DNA of 64,000 nt from Aporrectodea caliginosa. Lineage: Eukaryota > Annelida > Clitellata > Crassiclitellata > Lumbricidae. Under the pieces are notes generated by a model that was not told the origin of the DNA, searched no databases, and saw only the letters and a program-made list of their open reading frames with translations. The translations under genes were made by a program, and so were the position numbers. The DNA lies in the NCBI GenBank assembly GCA_020284085.1, contig JACEVL010000207.1:385001-449000 (forward strand). Direction: 5' to 3'. Below are positions 1-13,413 of this stretch, in pieces; positions within the stretch are counted from its first letter, which is position 1; each line of letters opens with the position of its first letter.

Positions 1-419
1 AGAGATAGGACGAGGTGCCGTTTTGGGTAGTTCGTAGGATGGATCGGATAATTGTCTTAATTCTGGCGGGAGCTGCCCTCCAGAAAAGATGCCCCTCATA
101 AAGGACCAACAATTTCAGGTAAAACATAACTGGAATTCTAACTCGGTTTTAATTTAAACTTCTCTGTGCAAGAGCTTCCATGTCATTTAAACACTGTAGA
201 ACAACTCTCTTGAATCCAGCGTTAGGACTTCCAAGCTACGCATATGCCCATACATTGCTCGTTCTGTAAGACGCACTGCATACATTGAACAAGAGTACAG
301 CTAATGCACAAATATATGTAGCCTTAACTTTCAACATGCCGCAATACAACACCCGTTAACTCTTATCCTGAGCATAAACACTTTTCAGCATAATATTTTA
401 TATAAAAACTAGCAATTTT
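1..419. other. Unassigned AT-rich sequence at left edge
   Basis: No gene, RNA or repeat could be recognised here. A minus-strand frame is open from about position 99 to the window edge, but it lacks a convincing acceptor or family motif, so it is not called. Confidence 0.4.
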
Positions 420-1300
420 TACCCGGCGTTCGCCCGGGTTTTCCCCAGGCGTAATTTTTAACGGCTGCAAATAAAGGCTACTTACTTACTATATTTGCTG
501 ATGGGCTTCAAATATTTAAAAAAATGTCCATATATCTGAATGGAAACGATATTTAGAGGTGAACATAGTTGCTTTGCCCGTGTACTGCACGGGTTATCTC
601 TACCTTATAATTATAGGCAATATTATTATTTTGTTCCCCGTTCTTTACGGTTTATCTCTACCTGAAATAGGCGTATTATTTTGTTCCCCGTACTACACGG
701 GTTATTTCTAAATTATAATAGGCGTATTATTTGCCGTTGGCCAGCGTGACGTAAGATTGCATATTTAGCCGCGTGACGTAATTTAAGATTGCATATTAAT
801 TTTAGTGACGTGGACAAATGGGCATGCTTATAATGTCCATAAATCGGAATTGAAAGCAAATTATGAGCTGAAAGTAATTGGGATGAGATAGAAATTCGAA
901 TAGCTAAAGTAAGTTTCGAGTTGCTTTGACCTAGAAAATCGGCAATGGCCGTCGTTGCAAAAATGTGAGCTTAGTGTAATTAGGTCACCAAATCTGTAAA
1001 TGGTTGCGCTGACCTAGAAATTCGCCCGTGGCGACTTCTGATTGGTTGCTAGATGCTCCGTGTGACGTCTTCTTTCTTCTTTTGGTTCTCTGCCTTCCTA
1101 GGCAGGTTCGTACAAAGATTTTAACAGGGAGGAAGATGGCCTACTTAAAGATAATTGGCTTACGCCGTGCGATTGTAGGACGCGTGGTGCATTCTGGTCT
1201 TTCCAGAGGTAAAATCACGAAGGTTCCTATCTCTGCTATGTTAAAATCCATCAGTTAAAAGTCGTTTTACACGAAAAGTATCGTAATATCAAAATCATAT
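420..1300 (+). mobile_element. RTE-like LINE 3' remnants with hairpin-rich repeats
   Basis: The stretch contains three imperfect copies (about 565-725) of a unit built around a small hairpin (CCCGTGTACTGCACGGG) spaced about 70 bases apart. From about 1085 to 1290 the sequence is a plus-oriented copy of the same LINE 3' end found in minus orientation at 1755-1950, including the end of the ORF2 reading frame and its 3' UTR. It is therefore read as the tail of a truncated RTE-type element. No intact coding frame remains. Confidence 0.5.
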
Positions 1301-1754
1301 AAAATATTTATTGGTAGTACTTTATTCCAACTTTAGATATTTTGCCAGAAATGGACATCAGACTAAGTCTCAAACTTGTAGCACGCCATACGGCATGGGT
1401 TATGGAAATTCCGCTTACCGTGAACGCCAGTGTATTTACAGTCGCTTTCGCCGCTATTGTGTCACAATTTGTGGTAAGATAGATGAAATGCATCGCACAC
1501 AACAGTATGACATACATAGGCGAACACTAAGTTTGAAAAATGACTCGAAATTGGTCAATTAAATGTCGAATTTAATAACATACTTACTTACTTATTTATT
1601 TGTGGCGAAGACGCGTGCCGTACGCCTATCGAGTAGCTTCGCTTGGGAAGCGGAAAAAACGAATTTAATAATAATAATTCTTTGCGCTGGCATTACCACA
1701 GTTAAAAGCTGCACAGTGCGTCATGTTACCTAACTTTCTACTCGGCTAAAATGC

Positions 1755-2845
1755 ATAATTTCTATCAAGGTCTTCGATTAAAACGACTTTTAACCGATGG
1801 ATTTTATTTAACATTGCAGAGATAGGAACTCTGTGTTATTTTACCTCTGGTTTGACCAGAAGCCCTTGCGCGCCCTCTTTCGCAGTTTTGTCATTGGTGG
1901 TTCATCTTCCTCCCTGTTAAAATCTTTGGGTTCGTACGTCCAATTTCGCCATTCATCACGTTTTCTGGCTCTTTCCTTCAGTTTGCTGTAATCTTCCTCC
2001 ATCATCCAGTCCAACAACATCATTCTCGGTCTTCCTCGTGTCTTCTTCCCTCCATTCTTCCCTCAATTATAATTCTTAGAAGGGAGTCTCCCCTCATGAT
2101 GTGGCCCATCCATTTTCTTTGTCGGCTTCTTATTATCCCTATCATGGATCTTTTTTCGTCCACCATTTGTAGTATGTCTTCATTTGTCCTCCGATCCATC
2201 CAGCTGACTCTCTCCATTCTTCGCCATATCCACATCTCGAAGGCCTCCAATCTTCTGATGTCTTCCTTCCTTAGAGTCCATGTCTCTGATCCGTATAACA
2301 CCACACTCCATATCATAGACTTGATAATTCTTTTCTTCAGATTCTTATTTAGCTTTCCTCTCATTAATTCCTTTCTTTTATAGAAGGCATCTTTTCCCAT
2401 GGCTATCTTCTCTTTATTTCTACATGACACTTTGCATCAGTTGTGATCATACTTCCTAGGTAACAGAATTTTCCTACTTGTTCCAGTTCCTTACCATCTA
2501 TAGTGATCTTTACTGTTCTTTCCTTTCCTTTGCTTATCCTCATGATCTTTGTCTTTTTAATATTTATTTTCATATCATACTCCTTTGAGATCTTATTCAG
2601 CTGATCCATCATTTTTTGTAACCCATTCTGGCTGCCTGCCAACATCGCCTGGTCATCTGCAAATCTGAGTGCTTTCGTCAATCTTCCTCCCACCTTTATG
2701 CCCTCTTTCACCTCCTCCATCGCCTCTCGTACTAATTCCTCAATGTAGATGTTGAAGAGAATTGGTGATAGTGGGCACCCTTGTCGTACTCCTCTACCTA
2801 TCACTCCTGGTTCTGAAAATTCTCCTTCTATTTTCTTCTATTTTC
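1755..2845 (-). mobile_element. 5'-truncated RTE-clade LINE, reverse transcriptase C-terminal part
   Basis: Three overlapping minus-strand frames (2804-2403, 2430-2020, 2023-1841) together cover the reverse transcriptase from the GVRQGCPLSP block, through the catalytic FADD motif (here RFADDQAML), to the thumb/C-terminal signature VVLYGSETWTLRKEDIRRLE and WRRMERVSW. These signatures match RTE-type endonuclease-reverse transcriptases. Frame changes near 2403-2430 and 2020 and the lack of an endonuclease domain show that the copy is dead and 5' truncated near 2845. It should normally be masked rather than annotated as a host gene. Confidence 0.85.
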
Positions 2846-3150
2846 TTCCGTGTGACGTAAGATTGCTTATTAAGCATGCGCGACGTGAACAAATGGCCTT
2901 ACTATGGGCGGTATTGAAATAAGCTCGCTGAAAAGTTAAATTTAAAATGGCCATATATCGGCGTTTAAATAAAATTGTGAACTGAAAATAGTCGCGTTGA
3001 CCTAGACGTTGCGTAATAATGCTTTGTAAATTTTTTCAACTCGCTAAACCGTTCCGTTTCGGGGCCTTTAGCCGGACAGCGATGCATTGCAAACATACAT
3101 ACATACATACGGAAGGACAAACTTTAAGAATTATAGTATAAGATTCTTTA
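2846..3150. mobile_element. LINE-like 3' UTR remnant with (CATA)n tail
   Basis: The block around 3060-3150 has a hairpin-like GC-rich segment followed by CATACATACATAC and an AAACTTTAAGAATTATAGTATAAGATT-like end. This layout is common at 3' ends of RTE-type retroelements. No coding sequence is visible. The assignment rests on layout only. Confidence 0.35.
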
Positions 3151-3670
3151 CACCTTAACTCATAATAGGCAGAAAACCTTAAGTTTCCTAGATTTCTTTT
3201 GACAAGCTCTCTGCTGCATTAAAGCCAATTTCAGCACAGTACAATTGTCAGCCCAACCCTGGTCGTACTCAGTTCATCTAATGGCTCGTGTCACATCATG
3301 GACTGAAAGTTCAAATTTCAGGTCTATTGAAATTACCCTGAGAATGGTAATATAGCTCTTGAAAATCTCTCTTGACAGGTCTAATACAGTAAAGCTCTTA
3401 CAAATCTTTCATAACGTGAGGAACTAAAGCTGCTTTATTTATTTCAACACAGGCATGTACAATTTGGTAAATTTTTCAATTGTTTATGCATGAATGCTTT
3501 GCATCCGATATGTATAATGTCCAGATAAAAGAAAGTTCAGTTTGAACAAAATGATAAAAACGTAACACAAACAGTTAAAGGTTCTTCTGCATTAACCATC
3601 AAGTTCTTCAAACAATTTGCCTCCATGAACAAAAAAGTCAACAGTTAATTAACCAAAACTTTCATCCAAG
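3151..3670. other. Intergenic sequence, no feature recognised
   Basis: AT-rich single-copy-looking sequence downstream of the unnamed minus-strand gene. No frame, repeat or RNA was recognised. Confidence 0.4.
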
Positions 3671-3673
3671 TTA

Positions 3674-4184
3674 GGGGTCATTGCATAATTACGTAACGCC
3701 GAAAATTACCGTTTTTGACCCACCCACCCACCCTGTAACGCTTCGTAACGTTTCCCTAGATCCACCCACCCACCCCACCCAGCGTTACGTATTTATTGTT
3801 AGGTCTAGGTAAAGTTCTGGCATATGAGTAACTTTACTTTTCGTGAACATGTCGATTGTTGTCTAAAAAATTAATTTTTCTTAACATTTTTACAAATAAA
3901 AACAAATTAAATTTCAACTTTTAATTTTAAAATGATGCTCAATAAATGCTTGCTTTATACTATTGCGTGTTTAAGTTAAGTTTTAAATCAATGGCTCGAA
4001 GTTTGAACTTCGATCACATCGTGTCATTTGATGTTAATTCAAAGTTCATTTATAACTAAACTTTTGTTAAAAGCGTTACGTAACGTTCAGCTCTACCCAC
4101 CGACCCACCCACCTAACGTTTCGTAACGTTTTCAAGGACCCCACCCACCCACCCTGGAGCGTTACGTAATTATGCAATGACCCC
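3674..4184. mobile_element. Non-autonomous DNA transposon (Harbinger-like MITE)
   Basis: The ends are inverted repeats of about 24 bases beginning GGGGTCATTGCATAATTACG. They are flanked on both sides by the trinucleotide TTA (3671-3673 and 4185-4187). Inside each end are further inverted CCACCC-rich and GTAACGTTTCGTAACG-like subterminal repeats; the core is AT-rich and has no coding frame. A 3-bp TWA target duplication with G-rich termini is typical of PIF/Harbinger elements, which is the basis for the family guess. The element sits about 360 bases past the stop codon of the unnamed gene. Confidence 0.75.
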
Positions 4185-4540
4185 TTACTTCAGAAGAAAA
4201 CTGTCAACCCATTCTATAGCAATAAATGATGCCAACTTCAGCCTCCACATGTACAATGGTACAACACGCTCGCACTCTTAAAACACTTCTAGATGCTCAC
4301 AGCAAAAACGTCAACAAATATCATCATGGCAAAATTAGCAGACACAACTCTGTCAGCCAACCTAAACTCAAAGTGACACAATGCAAAGTACATCTGAACC
4401 TGAACATTTACTTAGCACCTCCAAATGCAGAACATGACATAATTGTGCAACTCAACAGAAACAACTTAAATAAATCACAACGAAAACACTTACAACTGGC
4501 CCAAATTGCAACGCTAAACGAAAAGTCATCCGTAATGCGA

Positions 4541-7500
4541 TCAAACTTTACATTTCCGAATGTATCTTTTGTTCTCTTCCTCCAATTTCTGATTCTCCTC
4601 CTCCACTTCACGCAGTCCTTTGACAAATCGGTACTTCATCGCCTGGAAGTTGGCCAGAAGCACCCTTGGACGGCAACCGCCAACGTCTTGTGGCAAACTG
4701 CCACGGTTTCGCCGGTTCTTGTAGTAGTCTCGAACCCAGTCCGTATCGCTAAGAATCTTAACCGGCTCAATGGAAATCGCATCAACCTGTTGCTGTGTTG
4801 GGCTGAAAAAGGACAAAGTAATGGGAAAGAATGAATCCATGACTTCTGCCGTTTAGTAGCGTGTTTGCCTTTTGTCTCAGGAGTTGAGATTGGAATTCCA
4901 GTACACAAGGTAAATTTGACAAACTCTGCACCCAGGCAACTCATAAAGTAGTTTTGTTGAATCGCATGTTTGCTAGAGTACAAAACCTTACTGATACTTT
5001 GGGGCCATGCACTTAGAAGACCACTGTCATTAAAGGCATATGTATGTATGTATCAGAGCACTTGCATAGAATTTCAAGTAACTCACAATGTCACTCTAAC
5101 ATGGCTACCTACCATGTAATAAATGAACAATGGCTGTTCTTGTCAAGGGGTTAAATATGGGATCTATTTCCACCGTTGTCAGAAAAGTGTAACAAATGAA
5201 CTATTGCCACTTACAGAGAGGGATGCAATAAATTATCTATTTACTGGTGATGAAAACGTTTCATTAAGCATCACATATCTAAGGAAAAAGGGGTGTGAAA
5301 CCTCACTCACACATACTGATCTGAACAACAGCCAAAGTGTTATTTCTGAAATTTTTGACAAAGATGCTACGAGCCTAAGACCATTCAACTCACAAGTAAG
5401 TAAAACGGCGATGGCGGGAGCTGAAAAGGGCGTTATAGTGGTCTTCAATGGCGTCTTCCATCTGCTTTACGTCGTCTGAAACATCAAGAGCAACAACAAA
5501 ATTAAACAACGCCTCACAACAGACAACAACACATCATAACATCAGTGCACAAGAAATGATGTTCTCGACATAATCTAAAGCTTAGGCCATCAAAATTCTG
5601 GTTATTACTTAAGCATTACTCACTCCCAAGTTATCAAACAACTATGCTGCAGTACCAGTCAATAAACAAGTTAAAGCACAAGTGAAAGATAATCAGCAAG
5701 TTGAAGTATGTAACAGCACCAATTAACAGGCTAAAGTAAAAGCACTAGTTTAACAAACAGGTCAAAGTACCAATCAACATACAGGTTCAGTAACATAAAA
5801 GTCAGCTAATAGATGAAATTACCAGTTAACCAACCGATAAACAATACCAGTTAATCATTTGCAGTTCTACTACTATGCAAGGTGACTTCATCACACTGTT
5901 TAGTAATTGCATTTGTAGAAACCCTGACCACGGAAGACCACATACGCCCTTTATCCTATGCCCCACCAATTCTCACTTTCAAATAGGAATACCAAAAACT
6001 TTATTACCAGGCAGCTTTATAACGGCATCTATTAAACCCTAACCCTTTATATAATCAATTAATAGCTAATTATGTTTCGGATCAAATGTTAAAACTAATG
6101 CCTACACATAGCCATATTTTTGTAATCACATTGCATTCTGACAATGTATGAATGAATAAACGAATATTCTGTTCTGTTCTCAAACTACACGGTACTCATT
6201 ACCCAAACAGGGTTAACTAAGAAGCCTTTCCAAAGAAACAAACCTATCAATTCAATTCCAAGTTCCACTGCTTTGGCCTGAACCATCTCTTTGTGTAACA
6301 TCTCCTCATCGATCGCTATGCCCATTGCAGATAAGAAATGATGCCTCGCTTCTTCAATGCTGGACACAGACAACACAAACAATCGCATTAGTCACTCTAG
6401 TTGAAATTCACTTCATTCAGGTCCGTCAATTCCAGTCAAGGATAAACAATATGGCCACCACAGATTGCATGAGAAAGTAGAGCGCTGCACCTGCCAAAGT
6501 ACTGACGAGTAAATGAGCAAGTAAACACAAGGGTAAAACCTCCAGTTTTGGTAAGATTTCTCTGGATCCAGTTTACACATTTGTCTCTGCAGAAATTAGG
6601 GTCATCTTTGCTTTTGGTTCACCTGTAGTCAATCACTGTATAAGTAAAATGGCTGCCCAAGACTTGGATAGAATAGTGTGCTGACCTCGTAAAATCCGAT
6701 GGACAGCACGTTAATTCAAAATATTTTTGAAAACTTGTAAAACCCGCATTTATTTGCATTCTGTATTGGTACATGAAAGGAACTTCGTAGATCCCACAAT
6801 GATGCGGAACACACACAAAATGTGGAGAACATGCGGATGCATGCAAAAAGGAAACAGAAGACAATTTGGCACAGTGGCGATTTGTTTCAACGATGGCTTC
6901 AAGAGTTTGTCTGGCAAAGTGATTTCAGCATTAATAGATTTTTGCAAACATTATTATCTGTATTTCAGAGTTACGGCGTCGCATATCTTTGGGTAAACAT
7001 TGTTTTCGTCATTTGTTACTTACATACTTGTGAATATTTCGCTGTAGGAGGAAACGCGCTATTCTATGCAATTCTGGAATGGCCATGTTGTTTATATAGC
7101 GATTGGCCGCAGCCGATCCAAAGGTAAGTCTAGACTACCTTAGCTATTCCTTTCGGCAGGTGCAGTGCTCTACTTTCTTCCGCAACATTGAGTACCCATA
7201 TATTTCACAGTATGTCACCGGCAAGCATTTTTAGCGAACATCTTCGTTTGGGCCTTGAGCGATAATAGGCAATTCTCGCATGGCGTAACCACCACTAATT
7301 ACTTATTTACTTGGTTTAAACATTCTAGATTTCCCTAAACATTTATGAAAATCTGGTCTAATCACTCTAATGTGTGATTATCCTATCAAAACACCCAAAG
7401 AACACCTTTACATTTCGGTCCAAATCTTTATGGTAACATCATAACGCGGGAATGACCACCGAACTCTTAATATCAACTAGAGAACGCGTGGAATTCTCGC

Positions 7501-10500
7501 CGGAAGGCGCCTCTCAAGTCAAGCGCCTCCTATCGACCGCTCAGCATAACTCGTTAAAATTTGATTTGCAACACATTACGTCACCATCACAAGATTTACA
7601 CAAGAAAGCTTTTCTTAGTTTACAAGTAGCGTTAATTTGCACCTGACAATCACAAATGCATATGGAACAATTAGGATTTTTGTTTAAATAAATGGAAAGC
7701 AGAGATCTAGAAGCTTGCTCACATATTTTTGACAGACCAACTTATAAACAGAAGATTCTTAACAAAATCGCAAGGAATAAATGTCTTTAATCAGGTTTAT
7801 TTTTCCTACTCTTTAAACTTGGTAATTCATAAAACAAGAAATTACGGTAAAAATTTGCTACCTCACATTGTCTTAAATTATTGTCTATGTTTCTAAGCAA
7901 CATTTAAACCTTGGAAGAATCTGAGAATGTATGTCTTAAGCAGTTAGTGTACTGTATTTTCAGCAATCCATGAGTACATGATAAATATGACTTGAGAAAA
8001 TATCAGACTTTAATTCATAACATACTGAACGTTAACAGAACAAATGCACGTGTTAACAGCAAAAATACTATTGAAATTGATCATTTATCCCTACTGTTTA
8101 CAGCAGTGTTGTAAGCAAGACCAAACTTCCAAGACCAAGATTAAGACCACAGTGCCTCAAGACCAAGGCCTTAAGATCAAGACCAAGTATCCAAGATCAT
8201 AACCGAGACCCTAATTTTTGTGGAATTCATTGTGCTATTCTAAATCAATGGCAATATAAAAATTTTAATCGCAAAGGAGCAAGAGGTTAATATAAACAGT
8301 ATTTTTATTCAATAGGGTCTAGCTAGGCCTAGCTAGGCATTTTAGTGTCTGGGCGAATAAATGTAAGCGCTATCTAGTATTAGAACAAATGCTCAAGACC
8401 AATATCAAGACCAAAGACCAAGAGCAAAATCTCAAGGCTCAAGACCAAGAACAAAGGCTCTAGACTAAGAACAATACCAAGACCAGAGTATTAAGACCAA
8501 GACCACAGGGTTCAAGACCAAGATCGAATTTTTCAGGTCTCAAGACTGTCTTGAAACCAAGACCACGGTCTCGAGGCCCCATCACTGGTTTGGAGAGCTG
8601 CCTGTTACACGAGATATGTTAATTCAAACCCATTCATGGCTCATTTCTGAACCAAAAGGTTTGACCATATTTATTGAACCATACCATTTCGGAATACTTT
8701 TTTTTAAATAGTACTGTATCTGAACCAAACCACTTCTGAACTATATAATTTGAGACAATAGTTTTTTAACCACACCATTTCTGAAACATACTGTTGTCTA
8801 TTCAAACCATTTAAACGTAACATTTTCAGCTCTTTGTAAATCCGAGTTCTCACCTGGTGAAGATCTTACAGACTTTGATGAAATCTTTACTGTTTGTAGG
8901 CGGTTGATTGAGGAAGAAGAACTCTATGACGCTTCCCTCTGGGGGCAATTCCAGCTGCGGCATACAGGACACATGTAGGAAGACATCATGACGAAACTGA
9001 CCAGGCTGCGGCTCAGGAACCGGTTCCAGCAATCTGCCATTGTAAAGAACAAACAACTCGTTAGTTTTAGACAATATGATATGGCGTGGCCCTTGCTACC
9101 TCCTCCCATTGCATGCCTATCACATGTGGAAAAGTACTGGGTGCCTACACTGCCCCTTCCCAGAGCCTTATCATAGGGAAGATGGTTGAATGGTAACATG
9201 CTGGCAGAAGATCATAAGGACAGGGGTTCAATAACCGCTACCCTATAAGGTTGACTCAGCCTTCCACTCCCTAGGTGGCAACTGTAAAATTATCACAACA
9301 GATGGGCGCCTTGCAGGCTGTCACACAGTCAAATTCTACTCCTATTAAACTTGTTATCATCTGTTACTATTACATCAGGTAATCTTGCTGCATACTTGTC
9401 AGTTTGAATTAATAAACGAATATTATTATAGGGGAAATACAAAGCACATATGACAATATGCGCCTATGAGTTTCATGTATACGGTAAGATACATGAGGCT
9501 TCATGTCTTGCATTTCATAAGAAGCAAATTGCTTGCTGTTTTGATCATTCTTGGGAGCAGAACTCACTCCCACAAATACAAGCACGCTTATAATATTTCT
9601 ACATCAGAAGCACACTTTTAATTTTGCTTTACATTTTGCATTCAAAGCATTTCTTATTTTTGCTTTTCATAGCTACAAGACTCACAAGCATGCTTTTCAC
9701 ATTTCTGCTTCCAAGGCAGAGTTTTCATCTGTTTCAATTTCAGATTCAGAGTCGTTTTTTATGTTATGTATGCATGCATGAACACATGTACGATAACTCA
9801 ATTTTAAAGCAAAAAAGCATTTGGATAGCTGACCCTTTGAGCAGAGGAGACTGCTTGATGAATCCATAGCTGCTTTTTACCCTCGTGAAGACCCCAAGAC
9901 AGTGGCAGAAAACATTCTGCCCACTGCCAAGCACGAGACGCGGCATGTCGTCATGACGATAGTGGTCCACGGCAACAGGATCAAACGGCAGAGGCACCTC
10001 ACACAGATCGACAGCACAGATTTCAACTTCTAGCAAAGCCAAAGCAAAACAACAAAACCAAATTTAACCCGCATGGACATAAGGTATGTACATATGTAGG
10101 TAAATATGTATACATTATGTGTTTACATATATGATTATGAAGATAGATACTTACGAAAACATAAATGTAAACAGTCCTTTAAAGGGCAGAACCATCAAGT
10201 CGCTCATACTTGACACTAAAACTGTTCCATGATTACATTACATTAACAATCCTTACATAAATCAATGAACCAATCAAAGAGATGAAACTCAAATTAAATC
10301 AACAACAGAATATGAAGAGTTCACCTTTCGACTTTTCATTCCTGCGCAGGTACGGAAACAAACCGACGCTCAGTTGAAAGTGTTTGTACATGACCTTGTG
10401 ATAGACCGGGTAGTCATCGCCCCACGACTCCGTGTCCAGAGCCTGGGATCCAGTCAGGAACCATCCGTACTTCCTCGTCTTTCCACCCCACTCCAAATGC

Positions 10501-13377
10501 TCATATTGCTCCAGGACCTGGAATGACAACCTTGCAAGTTCAACCAGGTCGTGGCCAGACAGATGATCAAAACTCCAGCCATTTCAGCTTAGGGTATGCA
10601 TCGTTTACAGTTAGTTTCATACGCAGCATTAAACGCGTCCTCCTAAATTAAAACAACCCTTACAATTCAAGGAAGTGAAGCAGAAAACATGTAACGTCAA
10701 AAAAATTTCGCAAGATCACTTCACCTTGTCTAAGCCAAGAACCTCCAGTTATGAAAAGTATAGTAAAGATAGCTCCCATCTAAACAATAGTTTCCTGATT
10801 ATGGCTTGGCTTCTGATTATGGCTTGGCTTCTTCTTGGCTTCTGACTACGGCTTGGCTTCTGATCATTGGCTTCTGACTATGGCTTGGCCTCTGATCATT
10901 GGCTTCTGATTACGGCTTGGCTTCTGATCATTGGCTTCTGACTACGGCTTGGCTTCTGATCATTGGCTTCTGACTATGGCTTGGCTTCTGATCATTGGCT
11001 TCTGACTATGGCTTGGCTTCTGATCATTGGCTTCTGACTATGGCTTGGCTTCTGATCATTGGCTTCTGACTATGGCTTGGCTTCTGATCATTGGCTTCTG
11101 ACTATGGCTTGGCTTCTGATCATTGGCTTCTGACTATGGCTTGGCTTCTGATTATGGCGCTCTGGTGTGCCATTGGTTGAAACCTTCTGCATTAGACCAA
11201 GAGCAAAGTCTCAATACCAACACCAAGAGCAAAGTCTCAAGGCCAAGACCAAAAGCTCAAGGCAGCTATAGCAGTCACCAATAAACAATATTAGACGAAA
11301 AAAGTAAGAACTTGCATTGTAGTTCTGGACAAAATCTTTGGTTTCAGGCAGATCGTAAAGAAAATTCCAAGGCAAGTCTCCAACACTGAAAGAAGAAGGG
11401 ACACAACATATACACAGGTTTCTTATTAATTTAGCATCTATCATTCATATAGTGCCACTCTTTATGGTGCTCTGTATATATCTCCAAAGAAGAGGCATCA
11501 TTTGCTTATGCTTAGCAGCCGAGTGTTTAACAAGCACTTACACACATGCACAAGAAAAGCCGAATTTATTGTCTTGTGTTTCATTGTATTGACCTCGTGA
11601 ATCTCAACTGGACTTATCCAAAGCAAGGCTGCTGCTTAGAACTGTCAACTGAAGCCCTTTACATGACGATACAAGTCCACAGAATTATCCAGCTTACATT
11701 AGATTAGCAAGTCTCAAAGTTTCTGTTACACCCGAAGAACAATCTGTCAATCAAAACTTATAAAGCACCCCTTCAAGACCCCTACTCAGCGACACTCTCG
11801 ACCCAGGCCAAGCGGAAGAAGGTAGTCTAAAGTAGCTGATGGAATGGAGACTAGGAGACGTTTAGGAGAAGGCAAATAGCTAAGGGAAGCCCATTCCATG
11901 TTGATGGACCAACTATGGGACTGCACTGTGGCAGAATGAGTTAATCAGTCACCACACACCAAGGAACACAATACGTGGCGGCCAGTGCAAGAGGAAACCG
12001 GGTGACAGAGCTTCCACAAGTAAGAGGGTTGTAAAGTTCTCTATCTTTTGCAATCATATCAAGAATCCCTGTATAATGAGATCATGTTACAATGAATTAA
12101 ATTTTTATAGGTGAATTAATTATGATTGTAATTTATAACTTCTATTGTGACGATGTCTAATTCACCAGGCATCACCAATGGCGCACTAAAACCAAGCCAT
12201 AATCATAGGTCAATATCCAGAAGATCAGTCCACAAGACAGAAAGCAATCTAATTTTGGGATCCACGTCTGCACTATATCAGAATTTGTGCAATAATAAAG
12301 CATATTACAACGAGTCTCTGGTGTACCTGCATGTACTCGAAAACATCCAAGAACAGAGACAGAGTAAAATAAACTCACGAATGGATATCTTTGACGGTGG
12401 ACAGCAATTCGAGTCTCTCGGGCGATTCAGAATTCGCCACACATTTATTTACCCAACGGAGCGAAGGGTAAACCACCTGTGAAACAACCAATAAACCCCA
12501 CAGTCTTCAACAACTCAGAACTGCCACTTATTTATAACCGCACTCTGAAAGCTCCTGTCGATGGCACCACCACCTCTGAGCAACATGCAATAGAGGAACA
12601 GACAAAGAATGTGTCTCCCTACATGGAGGGCGTAACTTAGGATGCAGAACTTTAATTACACCACACCTACAAAATCACTTCATTAAAAAATCTCTAGAAC
12701 AGATTTCATTAGAACCACTGTCAGCCAAGTAACCAGGGCTGTCCAAGCATACATGCCCAGGTCTAAAACATAGTGCAAATAGATGTACACCCTGTGCAAC
12801 GCCTGACAGTGTACACTGTCCAAAGTCAGTGAATTTAGAACCAATGCCAAAATCCTGAATGCATGCAAGTATGTACGTACGTACGTACGTATGTATGTAA
12901 GTATGTGTGTATGTAGGCATGTATGTATGTGTGTATGTATATATGTATGTATGTATTCATGCATGCACGTATCAGGACACTTAATATAATTTTATGTCTT
13001 TTAAAGTACATCACAAATGCACGCATTGTTAAGACCAGTTCCTGACCTTGACATTGTTTACGGAAGTCTGGATGTCACCTGACAGCGCGCTCTGAAAGAC
13101 CTCGTTCAGTATCGAAGAGCAGCGCTGGCCAAGTCTCTCCGTCTTGTAGAGTGACTGAAACCAAAGAGAATAACCAGAATGGACCAAGTTCAGAACAGAC
13201 CATATTTAGAAGAACCATTAAATTTAGAACAGACCCTTTGTCATCATGAACCATGCTGGGAATAGACTATTTCATTTCCTGGTCTACTGAAATGATCTAC
13301 ATTTTATTGTTACTAAGACACTCAGAGTCTGTTCCTGGTTATAGTCACCATCACCACATTGCTCATCATCATCATCG

Positions 13378-13413
<36 letters not shown>

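Noticed and set aside
1..99. Minus-strand frame open to the window edge (MRGIFSGGQLPPELRQ...)
   Set aside because: Too short, no acceptor with the right phase and no family match.
4226..4834. 202-codon plus-strand frame
   Set aside because: It is antisense to the last exon of the unnamed minus-strand gene and has no family signature of its own.
6822..7127. Plus-strand frame ending in a good donor (AAAG then GTAAGT)
   Set aside because: No ATG, no recognisable family, and it lies in an intron of a minus-strand gene; too weak to call a gene.
9040..9095. Alternative acceptor for exon 8 of the unnamed gene at TTACAATGGCAG
   Set aside because: It has a better pyrimidine tract but creates an immediate stop after the preceding phase-0 exon; the acceptor at GGTAG (9096) keeps the frame.
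10798..11152. Regular repeats that could be taken for a CRISPR array
   Set aside because: Units are head to tail without unique spacers, in an intron of a eukaryotic gene; this is a minisatellite.
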